A DNA stretch of 64,000 bases from Mrakia gelida (GCA_024345305.1 BRON01000006.1:1364001-1428000); one strand, 5' to 3'; counted from the stretch's first letter, positions 9,515 through 21,257 are shown. Numbers and translations: made by a program. Notes: a model not told the origin generated them from the letters alone.

Positions 9515-11949
9515 TCAGTTGGCTCGGAACGCCTCGAAGGCAGCAGCCATTCTTAGCGCTTGACCTGGAGTGATCTGTAACTCGAAGATCGGGGGAGAAG
9601 AGCGTGAGCTGGAGCGAAAGGAAGGAGAAGAGAGAGGACGGCGAACTTCGGTTAAGCAGCTTGGACGTGCGACGCGAAGGGAAAGGGAAGACGCATCAGC
9701 GAATGAGATGTCAGAGAGCAAGATGAATGATTCGGGACTCACCTATCGTACGAGTAGTCCTGTCAATGCGAATTAACTGCGGTCAGTTGGAAGGGAGAAC
9801 GAGAAACACGACGAAAGCGACGACGAACCATGAACTGCGAAGCGAAGGAGAGGGACGAACGAGTCAGAAAGTCCGATGATTGGGTCTAAGGTTTATTATA
9901 CGTACGTTATGAATCGAATCGTGTCCAGGCTGAGAGCAGGTATCCTTGAACGCGGGGCATCTGAGGAAGAGGATTGAAACGAGACGCGGCAGTTCGAGTT
10001 CGACCTCGACTGTCGGCCAGACTGTTGAATCCCGAAGAGCTTACCCTCGAGTCGCATTCTTCTGAGGCTGCGGGAGAACAGATGGACTCGGTCGGTCAGG
10101 TCTCAACGTCTGGCTCGACAAGCGCAAGGGAGGCCGTAAACGAAACTAACTGGCGTGTCGTCGACGAGATCTCCGTTTCCGTCGCAGCCTCCTGTTGAGA
10201 TCGATGGAAGGGGGATCAGAGACAAAGAGGACGAGGGCAGACCTTTAGCGTACCCTGAAATGGATGATACCTGGATGAGAAGGAAGAGGGGTGAATGAAC
10301 GAGTGCTCAACAAAAAGACGCGTCGCGACGCCATGGCACAAAAACGACTCACAGGCCGAGCCTAATTAAGCGACGAGGTCCATCATCGGTTCTCGGTGAG
10401 CGTTATACAGCAAGAGATTGGAGATGAGAGTGCGGACGAACCAGTGACCGACCTGAGAAACGAGGATTGAAAGTGAGCTCTAAATCGACGAATCGAACTC
10501 AAACTCAGCAAAGCACGAACGACTTACTTCGTGAGTAGCCGTCTTTCCCAAGTTGTAGTTCGTCATATACTGGAGGTTACAAATTCGAGATCTTAGTGCG
10601 ATGAGAAGTAGAAACGGAGGCGCGTCGAAGACTCACTCCTCCTGGGAGCGTGTCGAAGCTCAGCACGACGCCATCGTCCCACGGGTCCGAAGAGTAGTTC
10701 CAAGGGAAGGTCGAGTAGCTGAAAGAAGAGCAACAAGAACCGACACTCAGTAAGACTGCGAGCTTCACGTAGATGAAAGAGAGAGTGGGAAAGGCGAGGT
10801 CAGGATCGACGCGTCGTCGGAGGAGGGAACAGAACGCGCTCACCCGAGGTTGCTGTGCAGGGAAGGTAAGATCGGGAAGTCAGTATACACCCACTGGAGA
10901 GGAGGGACTGGAGAGAGCGCTCACTCAGACTTCGAGAACCCTACGAAAAAGATGTTGAGGTCCCTCGCCGTTCCTTTTCGAAGAGCTCGTTTCATCTCCG
11001 TCCTGATAGAAAAATTAGCCTCGAATCAAACAGGGAGGTGCAGGAGAGAGAGAGGTACGGACTGGTAGTCTCTGAGGAGAAGGGGACAAACGACGAAGGT
11101 CAGTCGCGTCAAACGAAATCGAGTTCGGAGTCGCGTCGTTGAAGATCCTTGTCTTCGGTCCATCCTCTCACCTTCCAGGCCCATTGACGTTACTCAGCTC
11201 AAACCACTCCACGTTCTTCGTGTACTCCACAGAAATCGCGTTGAAGGAGAATCCAGCTGAGGCGTAGTCCTGGTTCAGAACGTCGAGTTGCGAGTTGATT
11301 TGGGAAAGTTTGACTCCTCCCCCTGCTCGAGAGGCTGCACGAACGAAGAGAAGCTTGGAATCAGTTGAGCGTCCGGACTTGAGAGTCTAACGAGACTCAC
11401 TGCTTCTTTGAACGACGTGAAAGTAGACTGAGGCGAGGAGAGAAAGAAGGGAGGAGGTCAGCAAACCGAGGACTAAGAGAAAGACGCCGAGCTCAAACCC
11501 ATTCAGCCCATCACTGAGCGCCTTCGCAGACAGCTCTACTTACCATCGACAACCTTAAGCTGGAAGAGGAAAGAAGACGACCTTTCAGCCTACGAGATCT
11601 CAGAATTAATCGAGGAGAGAAGCTGAAAGCTCACCTTCAAAGGAGCGACGTTGTTCAATCCCGAAAGGTTCCCAGACGAGACCAGCGATCTGGCTAGATT
11701 GCTTTGAGCTCGATCTATGGCTTTCGAGCTAGAAGAACCGGGATGGAAGAGTGATGAGCTTCTGATCCGCCAAAAGGGAGAAGGAGGGAAACGGACGAAG
11801 ACGACGACGCACACGAGCTCTTCCGCTTCGAGATCCACTTCCGCTGAGCTCCCACAGACTCGAGAAGTCTCGAGGAGGATCGAAGATGGTGCTGACCGAG
11901 CCTGGGTTGAAAGAAGGAGCAGGACAAGTAGGATGGGCAGGGAGAACAT
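9515..11949 (-). CDS. Secreted M43B (pappalysin-type/MEP1-like) zinc metalloprotease, copy 1
   Basis: The start ATG at 11949 opens a signal peptide (MFSLPILLVLLLLSTQARSA). Recognisable blocks in order are VYFHVVQRS, INSQLDVLNQDYASAGFSF, TEMKRALRKGTARDLNIFF, NLGYSTFPWNY, DGVVLSFDTLPGG, NLGKTATHE+VGHW+LGL+YHPFQ, DTC and IHN+FM+DYSYDS+CLTE+ITPGQALRM. This is the full M43B series, with zinc motif HEVGHWLGLYH and the Met-turn HNFMDY; catalytic residues are intact. About 19-20 exons, several of 6-17 nt (9829-9834, 10353-10361, 10442-10452, 10844-10852). The stop is TGA at 9515-9517. A paralogue with the same exon joints lies at 53859-56299. It is likely an extracellular endopeptidase; the substrate is unknown. 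Confidence 0.88.
9829..9834 (-). other. 6-nt microexon (Phe-Met), copy 1
   Basis: TTCATG is preceded by CGCAG and followed by GTTCGT. It links the exon ending ...SIHN to the exon starting DYSYDS, giving the conserved HNFMDYS Met-turn of M43B proteases. The same six bases form an exon at 55976-55981 in the paralogue. Confidence 0.85.
10353..10452 (-). other. Microexons coding the zinc motif, copy 1
   Basis: An 11-nt exon (10452-10442, V-G-H-W) and a 9-nt exon (10361-10353, L-G-L) are flanked by CAG/TAG acceptors and GTTCGT/GTGAGT donors. With the preceding exon ending in CACGAA and the following one beginning GTATCAT, they encode the metzincin motif H-E-V-G-H-W-L-G-L-Y-H. The phases agree at every joint. 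Confidence 0.85.
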
Positions 11950-13300
11950 GGCTGGGAGAGGAGTTGTGGACGAAGAAGCGAAAGGGTCGATTTGAAGGAG
12001 GTGGGTGTTGGCGGGAAGGATCGTTCATCCCAAACCTTCCCTCTTTCGTCGCAATCCCACTTTGTCCCCAAACAAGCGGAAGAGTAACGCTCTTGAAGGA
12101 AACAGAGGAGAGCGAGAAACGTGGCCGAGATGAGGAGCCGCCGAGCTCGGGAAAAGTCGACGGCGTTGCATTTGCGCCCGTCGAATCCCTTCCCTTTCTC
12201 TCAAGAGCCTCAGGGTGAAAGTCCAGCAGAGCTGATATGTATACTCACACATAAACCTCACTTTAGGCTCTTGTTCACGTCATTTGCGTTGAATCCAGGC
12301 TCGTTCGTCGCGTCGCGTCGCGTGTGCTTTTGGTCCTATTCCTTCTTCCTTCAGCGCTGCTCTCTTGCTCACCCTCAAGATCGGTATTTTATAGAGTCTG
12401 ATGGGCTCGAGTCTACAGTACCAGTACGCATGGGAAGAGGCAACCTCCGAAATCGACGCGTCTCGCTCTCTTACCTCAATCTTGACTCAGCTCCAGCCTT
12501 TCTCTCCTCATGCCCCCCTCCCGTCACGTCACGATTCTCAAAGGTTATTTGAACAATCGACGAGGGCTCTTGACTTAATCTCGGTTTGCAGTGCAACGGG
12601 AACATTGAAAGAAATAGGAATGATTGCTCGACTCCTCAACGACCCCGCCTCGACCTTTCGCTGACCTTGCTTTCCTTCTCTTTCTTCTGGTTGACCAGGC
12701 ACTGTCTAAGGTATGCTCTCTTCGGATCCTGAACACTCCATGGACGAGATCCACTGCTCAGAACTCTCCCCAGATATCGACGCGTCGCGCTTTCAGTACT
12801 TCAGCCCTCGAGTTCCCTTCTTCGCCGCTTGAATCAAGAAAAGATGAACTCTATACATGCATTGAAGGAGATTAAAGGTAGAGGATAAGTAGATGGCAGT
12901 AAGCTTCGTTACCGTGAAAGGGGGGATCTAAAGCAAGGAAGGGGTAGAAGGGGGGAAAAGCAAAGTCGAAGCAAACAAAACAGAGCAAGGGAACGAAGCA
13001 GGGCTACAGCAGAGAGAAGGGAAGCGAGAAGGTATATTTAAGCAAGCACGAGTCGAGAATAAAGCAAAGCAAGAGCGAAGGAAGAAGCAGCAAAAAGTTC
13101 GTGGGGAAAAGAACGGGAAGGGAGGAAATGACGACGACGACCTATCAAAGGGAAACGAAGCTGAAACGTGAAAGCAAGAACGAAGCGAAGGAGAAGGAGA
13201 ACAAAGCAAGGGAGAAATCTGCACATAGGAGAGGTTGGTTAGTTCTATGCTTCGTGTGGTAAATTGGGGGAGAGTAGAGGGGACTCACTTAGGGGAAACT
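11950..13300. other. 1.35-kb intergenic region with a long purine-rich tract
   Basis: This lies between the metalloprotease start and the stop of the prepropeptide gene. CGACGCGTC palindromes occur near 12454 and 12779, and a CGCGTCGCGTCGCGTG run near 12310. From about 12940 to 13215 the plus strand is strongly purine-rich (many AAGCAAAGCAAG-like words), i.e. pyrimidine-rich on the transcribed minus strand. It is probably the prepropeptide 3' UTR plus the protease promoter. Open frames here lack gene-like codon use. Confidence 0.4.
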
Positions 13301-13775
13301 TTAGTAAGATCTGAACGCGTCGCCCGAGGCGAGAGGTCGTCCTCGTTCTTCGAAGGTGTGTTCTCGACTGATCCTCTTCCTCTGAGCAATAGCTCGGACG
13401 AAGTTGGTTGGCTCGGACTGTACCACGAAAAGGAAATATCAGTCAGCTCGGCTGTCTCGAACGAAGGAGAAAGAAGTGAAGATGCGATGTCGTCGAACGA
13501 AAACTCACCTCAGCGACAGCTTCTTCGACCCACAGCCACCTGTCCGCTGCTCTCGATCGAGCCTCCCTAGTCGCAGCGGCTGGCGACGAAGCTGAGGGGA
13601 TGGGGGCGTAGGTGATGGTGGAAGCGACCGTGGTGGGTTCGGGAGCTCCGTAGGAGGACGAGTGCGAGAAAGGGAGGGGTTGGTGTCGACCTGCGAGGGG
13701 GGCGGCGAAGGTCGTCGAGATGCTGGCGAGGACGAGGACGGCGAAGAGAACGATGGAGGATGGGGAGGCGAGCAT
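13301..13775 (-). CDS. Small secreted prepropeptide with a Kex2-type site (127 aa, 2 exons)
   Basis: Exon 1 (13775-13509) starts MLASPSSIVLFAVLVLASIS and has a clear signal peptide ending near TTFA/AP. A Ser/Pro/Thr-rich stretch and AATREARSRAADRWLWVEE follow. Exon 2 (13417-13301) encodes SEPTNFVRAIAQRKR, then ISREHTFEERGRPLA and a short tail ending in S-Y with TAA. The two exons sum to 384 nt, in frame. QRKR is a dibasic processing site of the Kex2/furin type, so a C-terminal peptide of about 23 residues could be released. There are no cysteines and no CaaX box, so it is not a standard basidiomycete lipopeptide pheromone. I do not recognise the family. Confidence 0.65.
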
Positions 13776-14292
13776 GTTTGAGTGAGAGGTGAGGCTGAGA
13801 TTGGGGGTTGGGAGGTGAGGAAGGGAGAACGAAGGTGAGAAGGTTGAGTTGTAAAGAAGGTGAGGGTTCCGTGTGGGAGTGTTGAGAGTAGTTTAGAAGG
13901 AGAACGAGAAGATATAGGTTGGAAGAGAAAGATGTAGTTAGAGGTCGAGCGATGAAGGCGATTTCTTTATCTTGGAAGAGCGCGATTCTCGTCAAAGGGA
14001 AGGAAGGTCGAGCTCACCCTTTGTTGTTTGAGTTCAGGGGTCGACGTCGTCAAACCTGAAACGCCGCGGCTCGACCGACCGTTTTTCCCTTTCTCTCCCG
14101 CCCTTTTCATCTTCCACCCTCCCTTTCAAAGCGGCTTCATTCTAGAGGGTTCGAGATAAAGAAGGAACTCTTTCAGTCAAACAAAAAGGGAGAGGGAGTG
14201 ACGACGACGAAGACCATGTAATCGTCCGACTCGACTCGAAACCAGATCCATCAACGAGATGACCTCCTCCTCCCTCTCCCTCCAACAACCCC
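13776..14292. other. Intergenic region upstream of the prepropeptide gene
   Basis: 517 bases between the MKT1 stop and the prepropeptide ATG, both on the minus strand. It holds the prepropeptide promoter and the MKT1 3' end. A polypyrimidine run (about 14085-14130, plus strand) and weak AT-rich words around 13910 are visible; nothing else is clear. Confidence 0.4.
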
Positions 14293-17200
14293 CTAAGGTC
14301 GCATAGGCCGCAACCAAGCATCGGCTGCTTCGAACTGTTCCGTGACGTGCTTCTGGATATCGATGGCGTTGGGAGGCTTTCCGACCTGAGAGGACGAAAG
14401 TGAACGGATGGCGACGAGCAGCTGCGAAACGGGAAAGAAAGAAGGGTCAGAGCTCGTTCTCATCCAGGATCTTCGAGAGGTAGAGAGAAAAGTAGACTCA
14501 CAGCATCCCAGAACCTGAAACCTCGCTCAACCTCGAGCTTGGGGTTCTTGACTCCGACGAAGGTCGTCTCGACGAGATCCAAAGCAGCCTCCTTCGCCTC
14601 CGTCGCATCCTCTCCCTCCTTGACGTGGTCTCCGTGAATCATGATGACACCGTCGAGGTAGACCTTGGCGAGGATTCCGAAGGCGGTGGAGGTGTCGGTC
14701 TGGTCGAAGGAAAAGGAAGCGACGAGAGAAAGTCGAGGTCAGCTTCGATCCCGACTCGACGGCAACCCTTCTTCGCTGACTCTGACTGAGCGAAGGAAAC
14801 GCGCGAAAGAGCGGAGCGGGACTTACCTGGAACGGCAGCGACAAAGCGATATCGAGGAAGTCGTCCCTGATCCTGCGAGCGTCGTTCCGGAGAAGCATGT
14901 GAAGGGAGACGGCCTCGAGGAGATGGCGGAGGGATCGAGAGAGGGATTTGAGGAAGGAGTTGAAGACGAGGAGTTCGCGAGAGAGAGGTCCGGACCATTG
15001 TTGAGACTGGTGGACGAGGAAGCAAAGACGTTCGTCAGGTCCGAGGCTTCGAGGAGGACGAAGACAGCTCGAGTCGAGCGAGAAGCGGGAAAGAGGAGAC
15101 GAACCTTGAAGTTGAGAGGAACGATACTCAGCACACGCATGATCAGGAGCATCGAGGCCTTCTCCGACTCTGTTTCGATGGGATGCGAGAGGAGAGGGAC
15201 GGTCAGCTTCGGAAGAAGAGAAGAGGAAGACGAACGAAGAATCGACGCGACTGACCAGTTCCGAAACTAGGTCCTCCACTCCAAGCTCTCCCACTCCAAA
15301 GATCTCCATGCAGGACTCCAGCTCGTGTCAGCTCGAGAGCGAGGAACAACGGCTCCTGGAACTTGTCGTTCACTCGAGCAGCCTTGACTCCAGCTTGAAG
15401 AGCCTGAGCGAGCGACGCGTGGGTGTGGTTCGGTTTGAGGAAGCTGTGGGACGCGACGAAGGATGAGTCAGTTCAGACGAGAGCGAGGGAAGAAGGAGAT
15501 TATAGAACAGAGACTCACCCTCGAAGATCCAAGAACCGCCAGATAACGTTCGCGACGATCTCGTCCTTCTTCTCGAGCGGACGAAGGTCGGTTCCGACTG
15601 GAGGATCTGGCTTTCGAGTTCGAATGGCGTACTGCTCCTCCGAAGTCGCGGTGAGGCAGAGAGCGAAGTCGATGGTGGAAGACTGAATTGCTCGAAGAGG
15701 AGGTGAGTCAGCGTCCTATGCGGTAAGTGGGAGAGTGGGAGAGAACGAGAGAACGAACGTTCTGCCGCCTGAGCTCATCCTCGACGACGATGCATGGGAC
15801 GTGCCATGTCAAGCACCGATCGATCAACGACGAGGTTTGAGTTCCGGAGTGAGGGACGTGGTGACCGCTGAAAGGAGGTTGGCGAGGGTTGTTGACTGGA
15901 GGAGTGTCGAAGTAGTAGAAGGCAGCCTGAGAGCGAAAGGGAGGGAAAACAAACGAGGTCAGCTCGAGCTCTCCTTCCTTCCCCTCCTTCGACTCGAACG
16001 ACGCTTACGCGCGAAGAGAGCGACAGACTCACCACATTCGTCTTGGGCCAGTACTTGTTCAGCGACGACGAGATCAACCCCAACGCAGTACATCTCGGTG
16101 CAGTCGAACCCTCGGTGATGACCTCCTTGATGAATCTTCTGTACTCGGTCGACTCTCCGTTGTCCAGCGGCGGCTGCTCGATGATCATCCCGCTGCTGAG
16201 CCATCCGACGAGCTGGGGACTGATGAGACCTCGACAGATGTGGAAGTAGACCTCGTCCGGTAGTCGATGAGAGAAGATCTCGTGAAGATCGGAGGGAACG
16301 TCCGCTGCTGTCTGGATGGGTTGAGGTTGAGCTCCTGGTCCGGACGACGACGACGTGAGAGCCAGCGGCAACGGCGTGCATCTCCCTTCCTCGGCGGTAA
16401 GAACGAGGGAGAACTTGATCGCACACCTGGTCCTCATGAAGAGTTCCGAGTAGTACATCTCCTTGGACGGTCCATCTCCAGGGAAAGCGTTGATGGCTCC
16501 GATTCCGGTCTTGTACCCCTTGACGGTTTCGACGACGGCTTTCCAACCTCCTTGAGCGAGTGGGTGGAAGGTGGGAGTGAAGTCGGATCCAGCGAGGAGA
16601 CCGACGTCGAGGAATTGATCTTCGGTGAGTCCCAAGTCTTTGAGGATGGATTGTTTGGTGACGAACGACATGGTTGAATTGGGAAGATCGATGGCGAGGA
16701 TGAGTTTGTCGAGTTGGTTGGTGTAGAGGAGGGCTTCCGAGGAGGCGTAGACGGAGTGGATGTAGCCTTTGGGGTGTTTTTGGAGGTAGATGAGCTGGTT
16801 GGGGGGAGGGGAAGGGAGGGGAGGGCAGGGGAGGGGAAGGAGGGAGGAGGAGAGGTCAGTTTGAGCTCGTTCCCTTCTCCCTTCCTCTTCCTCTCTAGAC
16901 CTCTCCCCCTTCCTTCGACTCGAAAGTATAGATGAACTCACCTGAGCTGAAGTCAAGTAGGGAGCGACTATGAACTCTACGCTCCTATGCCTGAAGATTC
17001 TCAAGACGAGCCTGAAGAGATCCCTCTGCTCTGTCCAGGTCGTCCCTTCTAGAATCCTAACCGCCTCGTCGACCCTTCCATGCTCGTAGTTCTCCCAAGC
17101 GTCCCTCTTCATGGCTGACTCTCTGGGAGTATCGACTCCTCCCTTCCCAGGTGGACGCTTGGCGAGAGGGAGACCGGGGCAGACGAAGACGGGCTTGATA

Positions 17201-17695
17201 TGGAGTTTCTCGAGAGAACGGAGGTCGCCTTCGACGAGCGAGGTGAGCATCAGAGGGAGGCCTGGAAGAGAAGGAGGAGTGTCGGTGAAAAGAGATAAGA
17301 GAGAGAGTCAGTACATACGCCGAGATAAGATAAGGGGAAGCTGAATAACACCGACCTCCAGTAGTTGCTGTGAGAGGCTCTCGAGTGAGAGGGGAGGAGA
17401 GAAGGTGACGAAGGTACTGAGGGAGGTCGATTCCAAGTCGAGTATCCGAGAGAGCAGCTAAAGGGCAGGTTTGAATGAGTCCTCGTTCAGTGAGGTAGGC
17501 TGGAGGTAAGGAGGGAAGCAGGAGTGGTGTATATATACGTCGAGGGAGGAGGAAGGAGGGACGAGAAGGGTGAGGGAGGAGGAGGTGAAGGGAAAGCAAG
17601 ATGGGAGTCAGCTCGTTCGCTCGTTCGCTTCCTTCTCGAACTACTATACAAGATTGAAAGTATCGCTGACACTCACCCTCGAAGTTTCGAATCAT
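14293..17695 (-). CDS. MKT1: Mkt1 homologue, XPG-like post-transcriptional regulator
   Basis: Mkt1 works with Pbp1 on 3' UTRs and mRNA stability or translation; it derives from XPG-type nucleases. The start ATG 17695 gives MIRNFEG, then AYLTERGLIQTCPLAAL, as at the N-terminus of known Mkt1. Further blocks are VFVCPGLPLAKRP, VDEAVRILEG, VEFIVAPYLTSAQ+LIYLQKHP, VYASSEALLYTNQLDKLILA and DVGLLAGSDFTPTFHP (XPG-I). The MKT1 middle and C-terminal domains follow (FYYFDTPPVNNPRQPPFSG..., FQEPLFLALELTRAGVLHGD, EKASMLLIMRVLSIVPLNF), ending in DAWLRPMRP and TAG. The acidic nuclease pair is not in APYLTSAQ, so nuclease activity is probably lost. About 11-12 exons. Tandem with the S9 peptidase gene, whose stop lies 243 bases upstream. 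Confidence 0.9.
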
Positions 17696-17937
17696 GATCC
17701 CGAGGAAAGGTTGCTGAGTGGAAAGGAAGGGGAGGGGAGGAGGAGGGTGGGATGGTTGAAGGGAGGAGGAGGAAGGGGTGAGATGAGCGCGACCTCTCTC
17801 CTCGTGGTCTGCGCGGTTCACGCGATCACGCTCGTTACCTTTCTTTGTCTCCGAGAGAGGATGTATATCTCCGACCACCTCGAGGCAGGCCCCGAGAAAA
17901 GAGATCGTTTCATGAGATTCGTAAAAGAAAGAAAAGT

Positions 17938-20900
17938 CTACTGAGCGGCAATTCCCTCGATCCCAAACGTCCTCTCGAGCACCTTCCTGCTTCTCTCGAG
18001 GGCGCTCTTGATGTTTTCGGATTTCCGGAAGCCTGGTGGGTCGAGGAAAGAGAGCGTCAGCTATGGGCAGTCGCAGATAGAGAGAGAGACGGCGAGACTC
18101 ACCATGTCCTTCTCCCTCTGATTGAACGAAAAACGAAGGTGAAAGAGTGAGCTCGAGAGAGTCCTTCTTCGACGCGCCCTCCTCAAACAGCTAAGGGGCA
18201 CGAACCGTAGTAGACCGCCTCAACTTTCCCACCAGCGTCTTCGATCTTCTTGACCATCGTCTGAGGGAGGAAAGAAAAAGGAGAGCGTGAGTAAAACGCG
18301 ACGAGACGACGAAATGAAACGAGACGAGCCAACTCACCTGAGCTTGACCTGGAGGAACGACCTTGTCGTCCATCCCTTGGAGGATGAGCAGGTTGGCGGT
18401 GATCTTCTCGGCGAAGTGAACGGGGGATCGATCGTAGTAGTTCTGAGGAGCCTCCTCAGGAGTGCCGCCGACTGGAGAGGGAAGAGAGGTCAGCTCGACG
18501 AGGGACGAAAGGGGAAGGGAGAAAAAAGGCGACGAACCAAGCTTGAACAGGTACTGGGATTCGAACTTGTGAGAGTCACCGCTGAAGAAAAAAAGCGAGA
18601 TAAGTCAGACAAGGTCGCTCAGAAAGACGATAATCGAGCGAGACTCACGCGAGAAGCTGAACAACGAACGACGAAGAGAGAGGCGTGAGCAAATCAATTC
18701 TAACGAGACGAAGGGCCAAGTTGGGGAGATAAGAGTAACGTACCACAAGATCTCCGATCCCGTACGAAGAAAGTCCAGCAGCGAACACGTCGCTCTTCGT
18801 GAGAGCTCCGAGGACGGTGTACCCTCCTGCGACGCGACGGCGACGACAATCGAAAGGTCAGCTCGCGTTCTTCGTACGCGATTGAGCCCAAGCGATGAAA
18901 GACGCGAGAGGACGGGGACTCACCAGCAGATCCACCTGAAATCGCAACCCTCTGCCCATCGATCAACCCCTTCGCGACGACGTGCTTGACCGTCTCGATG
19001 GAATCCGTGACGTCGACGACCCCCCACTGACCAGCGAGTCGCTCTCGGTACTCCTTCCCGAAGCCAGAGGAACCTCCATAGTTGACGTCGATGACGGCGT
19101 ACTGGCGAAAGGGAGGATGGGGAGAGGGAGGGAAGATGGTCAGTTCGTCGCGAGCGAGAAGGGGAATCGCAGACGAGGGAAAGAGCGACAAGGGTAGACA
19201 AAGAAGACCCACTCCTCGAGACGTCCAGTAAGCGGTGATCCAAGACATTCCAGGAGCTGATCGACTCGTCTGTGAAAGGAGGAAGAAGATTAGGGGGCGA
19301 GGAGACGAGGTGAAGACGCGTCAGTTCACTCGCCGTCGTTCGCGTCTCGAGTCGGCCCTCCAAAAGACGAGCGAGGAAGCGAAACTCACAGGTCCTCCAT
19401 GACACCGGATAATCCCAGGAGGTAACTCTCCATCCAATCCACCCGAGTAGTTTGCGTTCTTGGGCGCAAAGTACAGCGCGTTCATGCTAACCATCTCCCC
19501 TCCCTCGCCCGTCGGCACGTCGAACTCCAGCCCTTCCGCCGGACTGAACATCCCCTTCGGGACCTCCTTCTCGTCCACCTCGCTCGACTTCTTGACCGTC
19601 GTGACCTCTTCTGAGGTAACGTCGAGGACTGAGAGAGCGGGAGGGGATGAGTCGGTGGTTCCAACGAAGAGGAACGACGTGTCGGAGATCCGTCGAAGTC
19701 CGTCGACTGTGACGAAGGGAGAGGAGGTTTGGGATGAGTACGCGAGGGGAGTGAGTTTCTTGGAAGGGAGGTGGAGGAGATGGAGGGTTGTGAGGGATTT
19801 GATGAGGGGCGTGAGGACGAAGAGGGTTGGAGTGAGGGCCGTGTAGCGAGAGAGGGAGAAGGCCCAGTCTGGGACGAACGAGGCGAGAAGGTGGATATCA
19901 GACGAGTCAGTTCAGAACAGACGATAAGGCGAGGTGCAGAGGAGAGCGAGAGCGACCTACCAGGATCAGACAAATCGTACTTGAGATCCTCCATCATCAA
20001 CTCCGGCTCCTCCCCTCCTCCAACCTTCCACCTGTACAGCAGCGAGTAGCCGGTCTTATCCCAGAGGAAGAACAGCTCCTCCCCATCCTTACCCTTCACC
20101 CAAGTAGGTTGTCCAAGCGTCGTCTCCTCCTTTCCTCCCTTCGGATCCTTCCCACCCGCGACTCTCGTCATCTCCCCGACCTTCGCGTTCCCCTCTTCGA
20201 GTCCCTCGAGTTCAGCGACGAACAACCTCGACGACTCCCAAGGCATGTTGGGATGGTCCCATTCGATCCAACTGATCTTGTTGTTGTTGGGAGAAGAGGA
20301 AGGACTCCAGAAGCAGGAGGAGTAGAAGTCGGTCGTCGCTCGAAGGGAGGTGAGGATTCCCGTTTGAGCGTTGATGAGGACGAGGGAGTTCTTGACGGTT
20401 GAAGGAAGGGAGGGTTCCTCGTGTTCTTCGAGGACGGAGAGGAGGTAAGGGTGGGTGGTGGAGAAGAGAGGGTGAGGTTGGAAGGCGGCGAAGCGATGGG
20501 TGGTGGATTCTGACGAGATGGAGAGAAAGGAAGGAGCAAAGGGAGGGGAGCGTGGTGAGCTTCGACGTTTCGTTCGTTTGACCTCGTCGTAGAGGCAGAG
20601 CGCTTCCATCGAAAAGACCCTCGACTCACCAGCCGTAATAGCGACAGGCTCCGTGCTATCCTTTGCGACTCTCCAAATCCTGCCGTCCTTGACGTTCGAG
20701 AAGAGAACCTCGTCAGTGTCAGGGACGACGACGAACGCTCCTCCTCCATACTCGTGCACCCTCGTGCCTGTTCCAGCAAACATAACCGAGAGCTCGGGTC
20801 AGCCTTGAGCCCCATCTCGAAGCGAGAGCGAGATAAAATGTGTACTGACGAGCGTTCCAACCCTCGCCAAAGACATCCCTCCCCTTGCCATCTCCTCCCA

Positions 20901-21257
20901 AAGCAGTCCTAACAATCACACTCCTACCACCCTCAGAAGGTCGAGTCTCGCTGTGGTACTACACAAAGCCCACACACAAGCCCAATCGAACCCAAAAACA
21001 ATCGATGAGCCTCGAGTCCTCGGATCGACGACAGCGAAAGGGAGATGACCGAAACGAAGCCAACGAAGGAAGGGAAGCAAGCTCACCACAAACTTGTTCG
21101 ACACTCTCGTCTCAGCGAACGAGATCGTAGCTCCCACAATTAGGTCAGTCGTGATGGGGGATTTCCAGGAACCGAAGGGAGCTTGAATGGGTTGAGTGGA
21201 CATTCTGCGAAGGAGGGAGTTGGAGGAGAGGAAGGAAAGGGAGGAACGAAGAGCCAT
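17938..21257 (-). CDS. S9 family prolyl-oligopeptidase/acylaminoacyl-peptidase-like serine peptidase
   Basis: An alpha/beta-hydrolase peptidase with an N-terminal beta-propeller. Propeller blocks include VHEYGGGAFVVVPDTDEVLF, HPYLLSVLEEHEE, ISWIEWDHPNMPWESSRLFV and LFFLWDKTGYSLLYRW. The catalytic domain has GIIRCHGGP, AVIDVNYGGSSGFGKEYRER, the nucleophile GGSAGGYTVLGAL, the acid LLILQGMDDKVVPP and the base EGEGHGFRKSENI; the triad is complete. Stop TAG at 17938. The start at 21257 (MALRSSLSFLSSNSLLRRM) gives a basic, Ser-rich, mitochondrial-type leader; a second in-frame ATG at 21203 (MSTQPIQAPFG) would give a cytosolic form. This arrangement suggests dual targeting (inference). About a dozen exons. 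Confidence 0.87.

Noticed and set aside
19482..20783. 433-codon minus-strand frame as a single S9 peptidase exon
   Set aside because: The first two thirds are real, but below about 19985 the frame changes at an intron; the true continuation is PDWAFSLSRYTALTPTLF in another frame.
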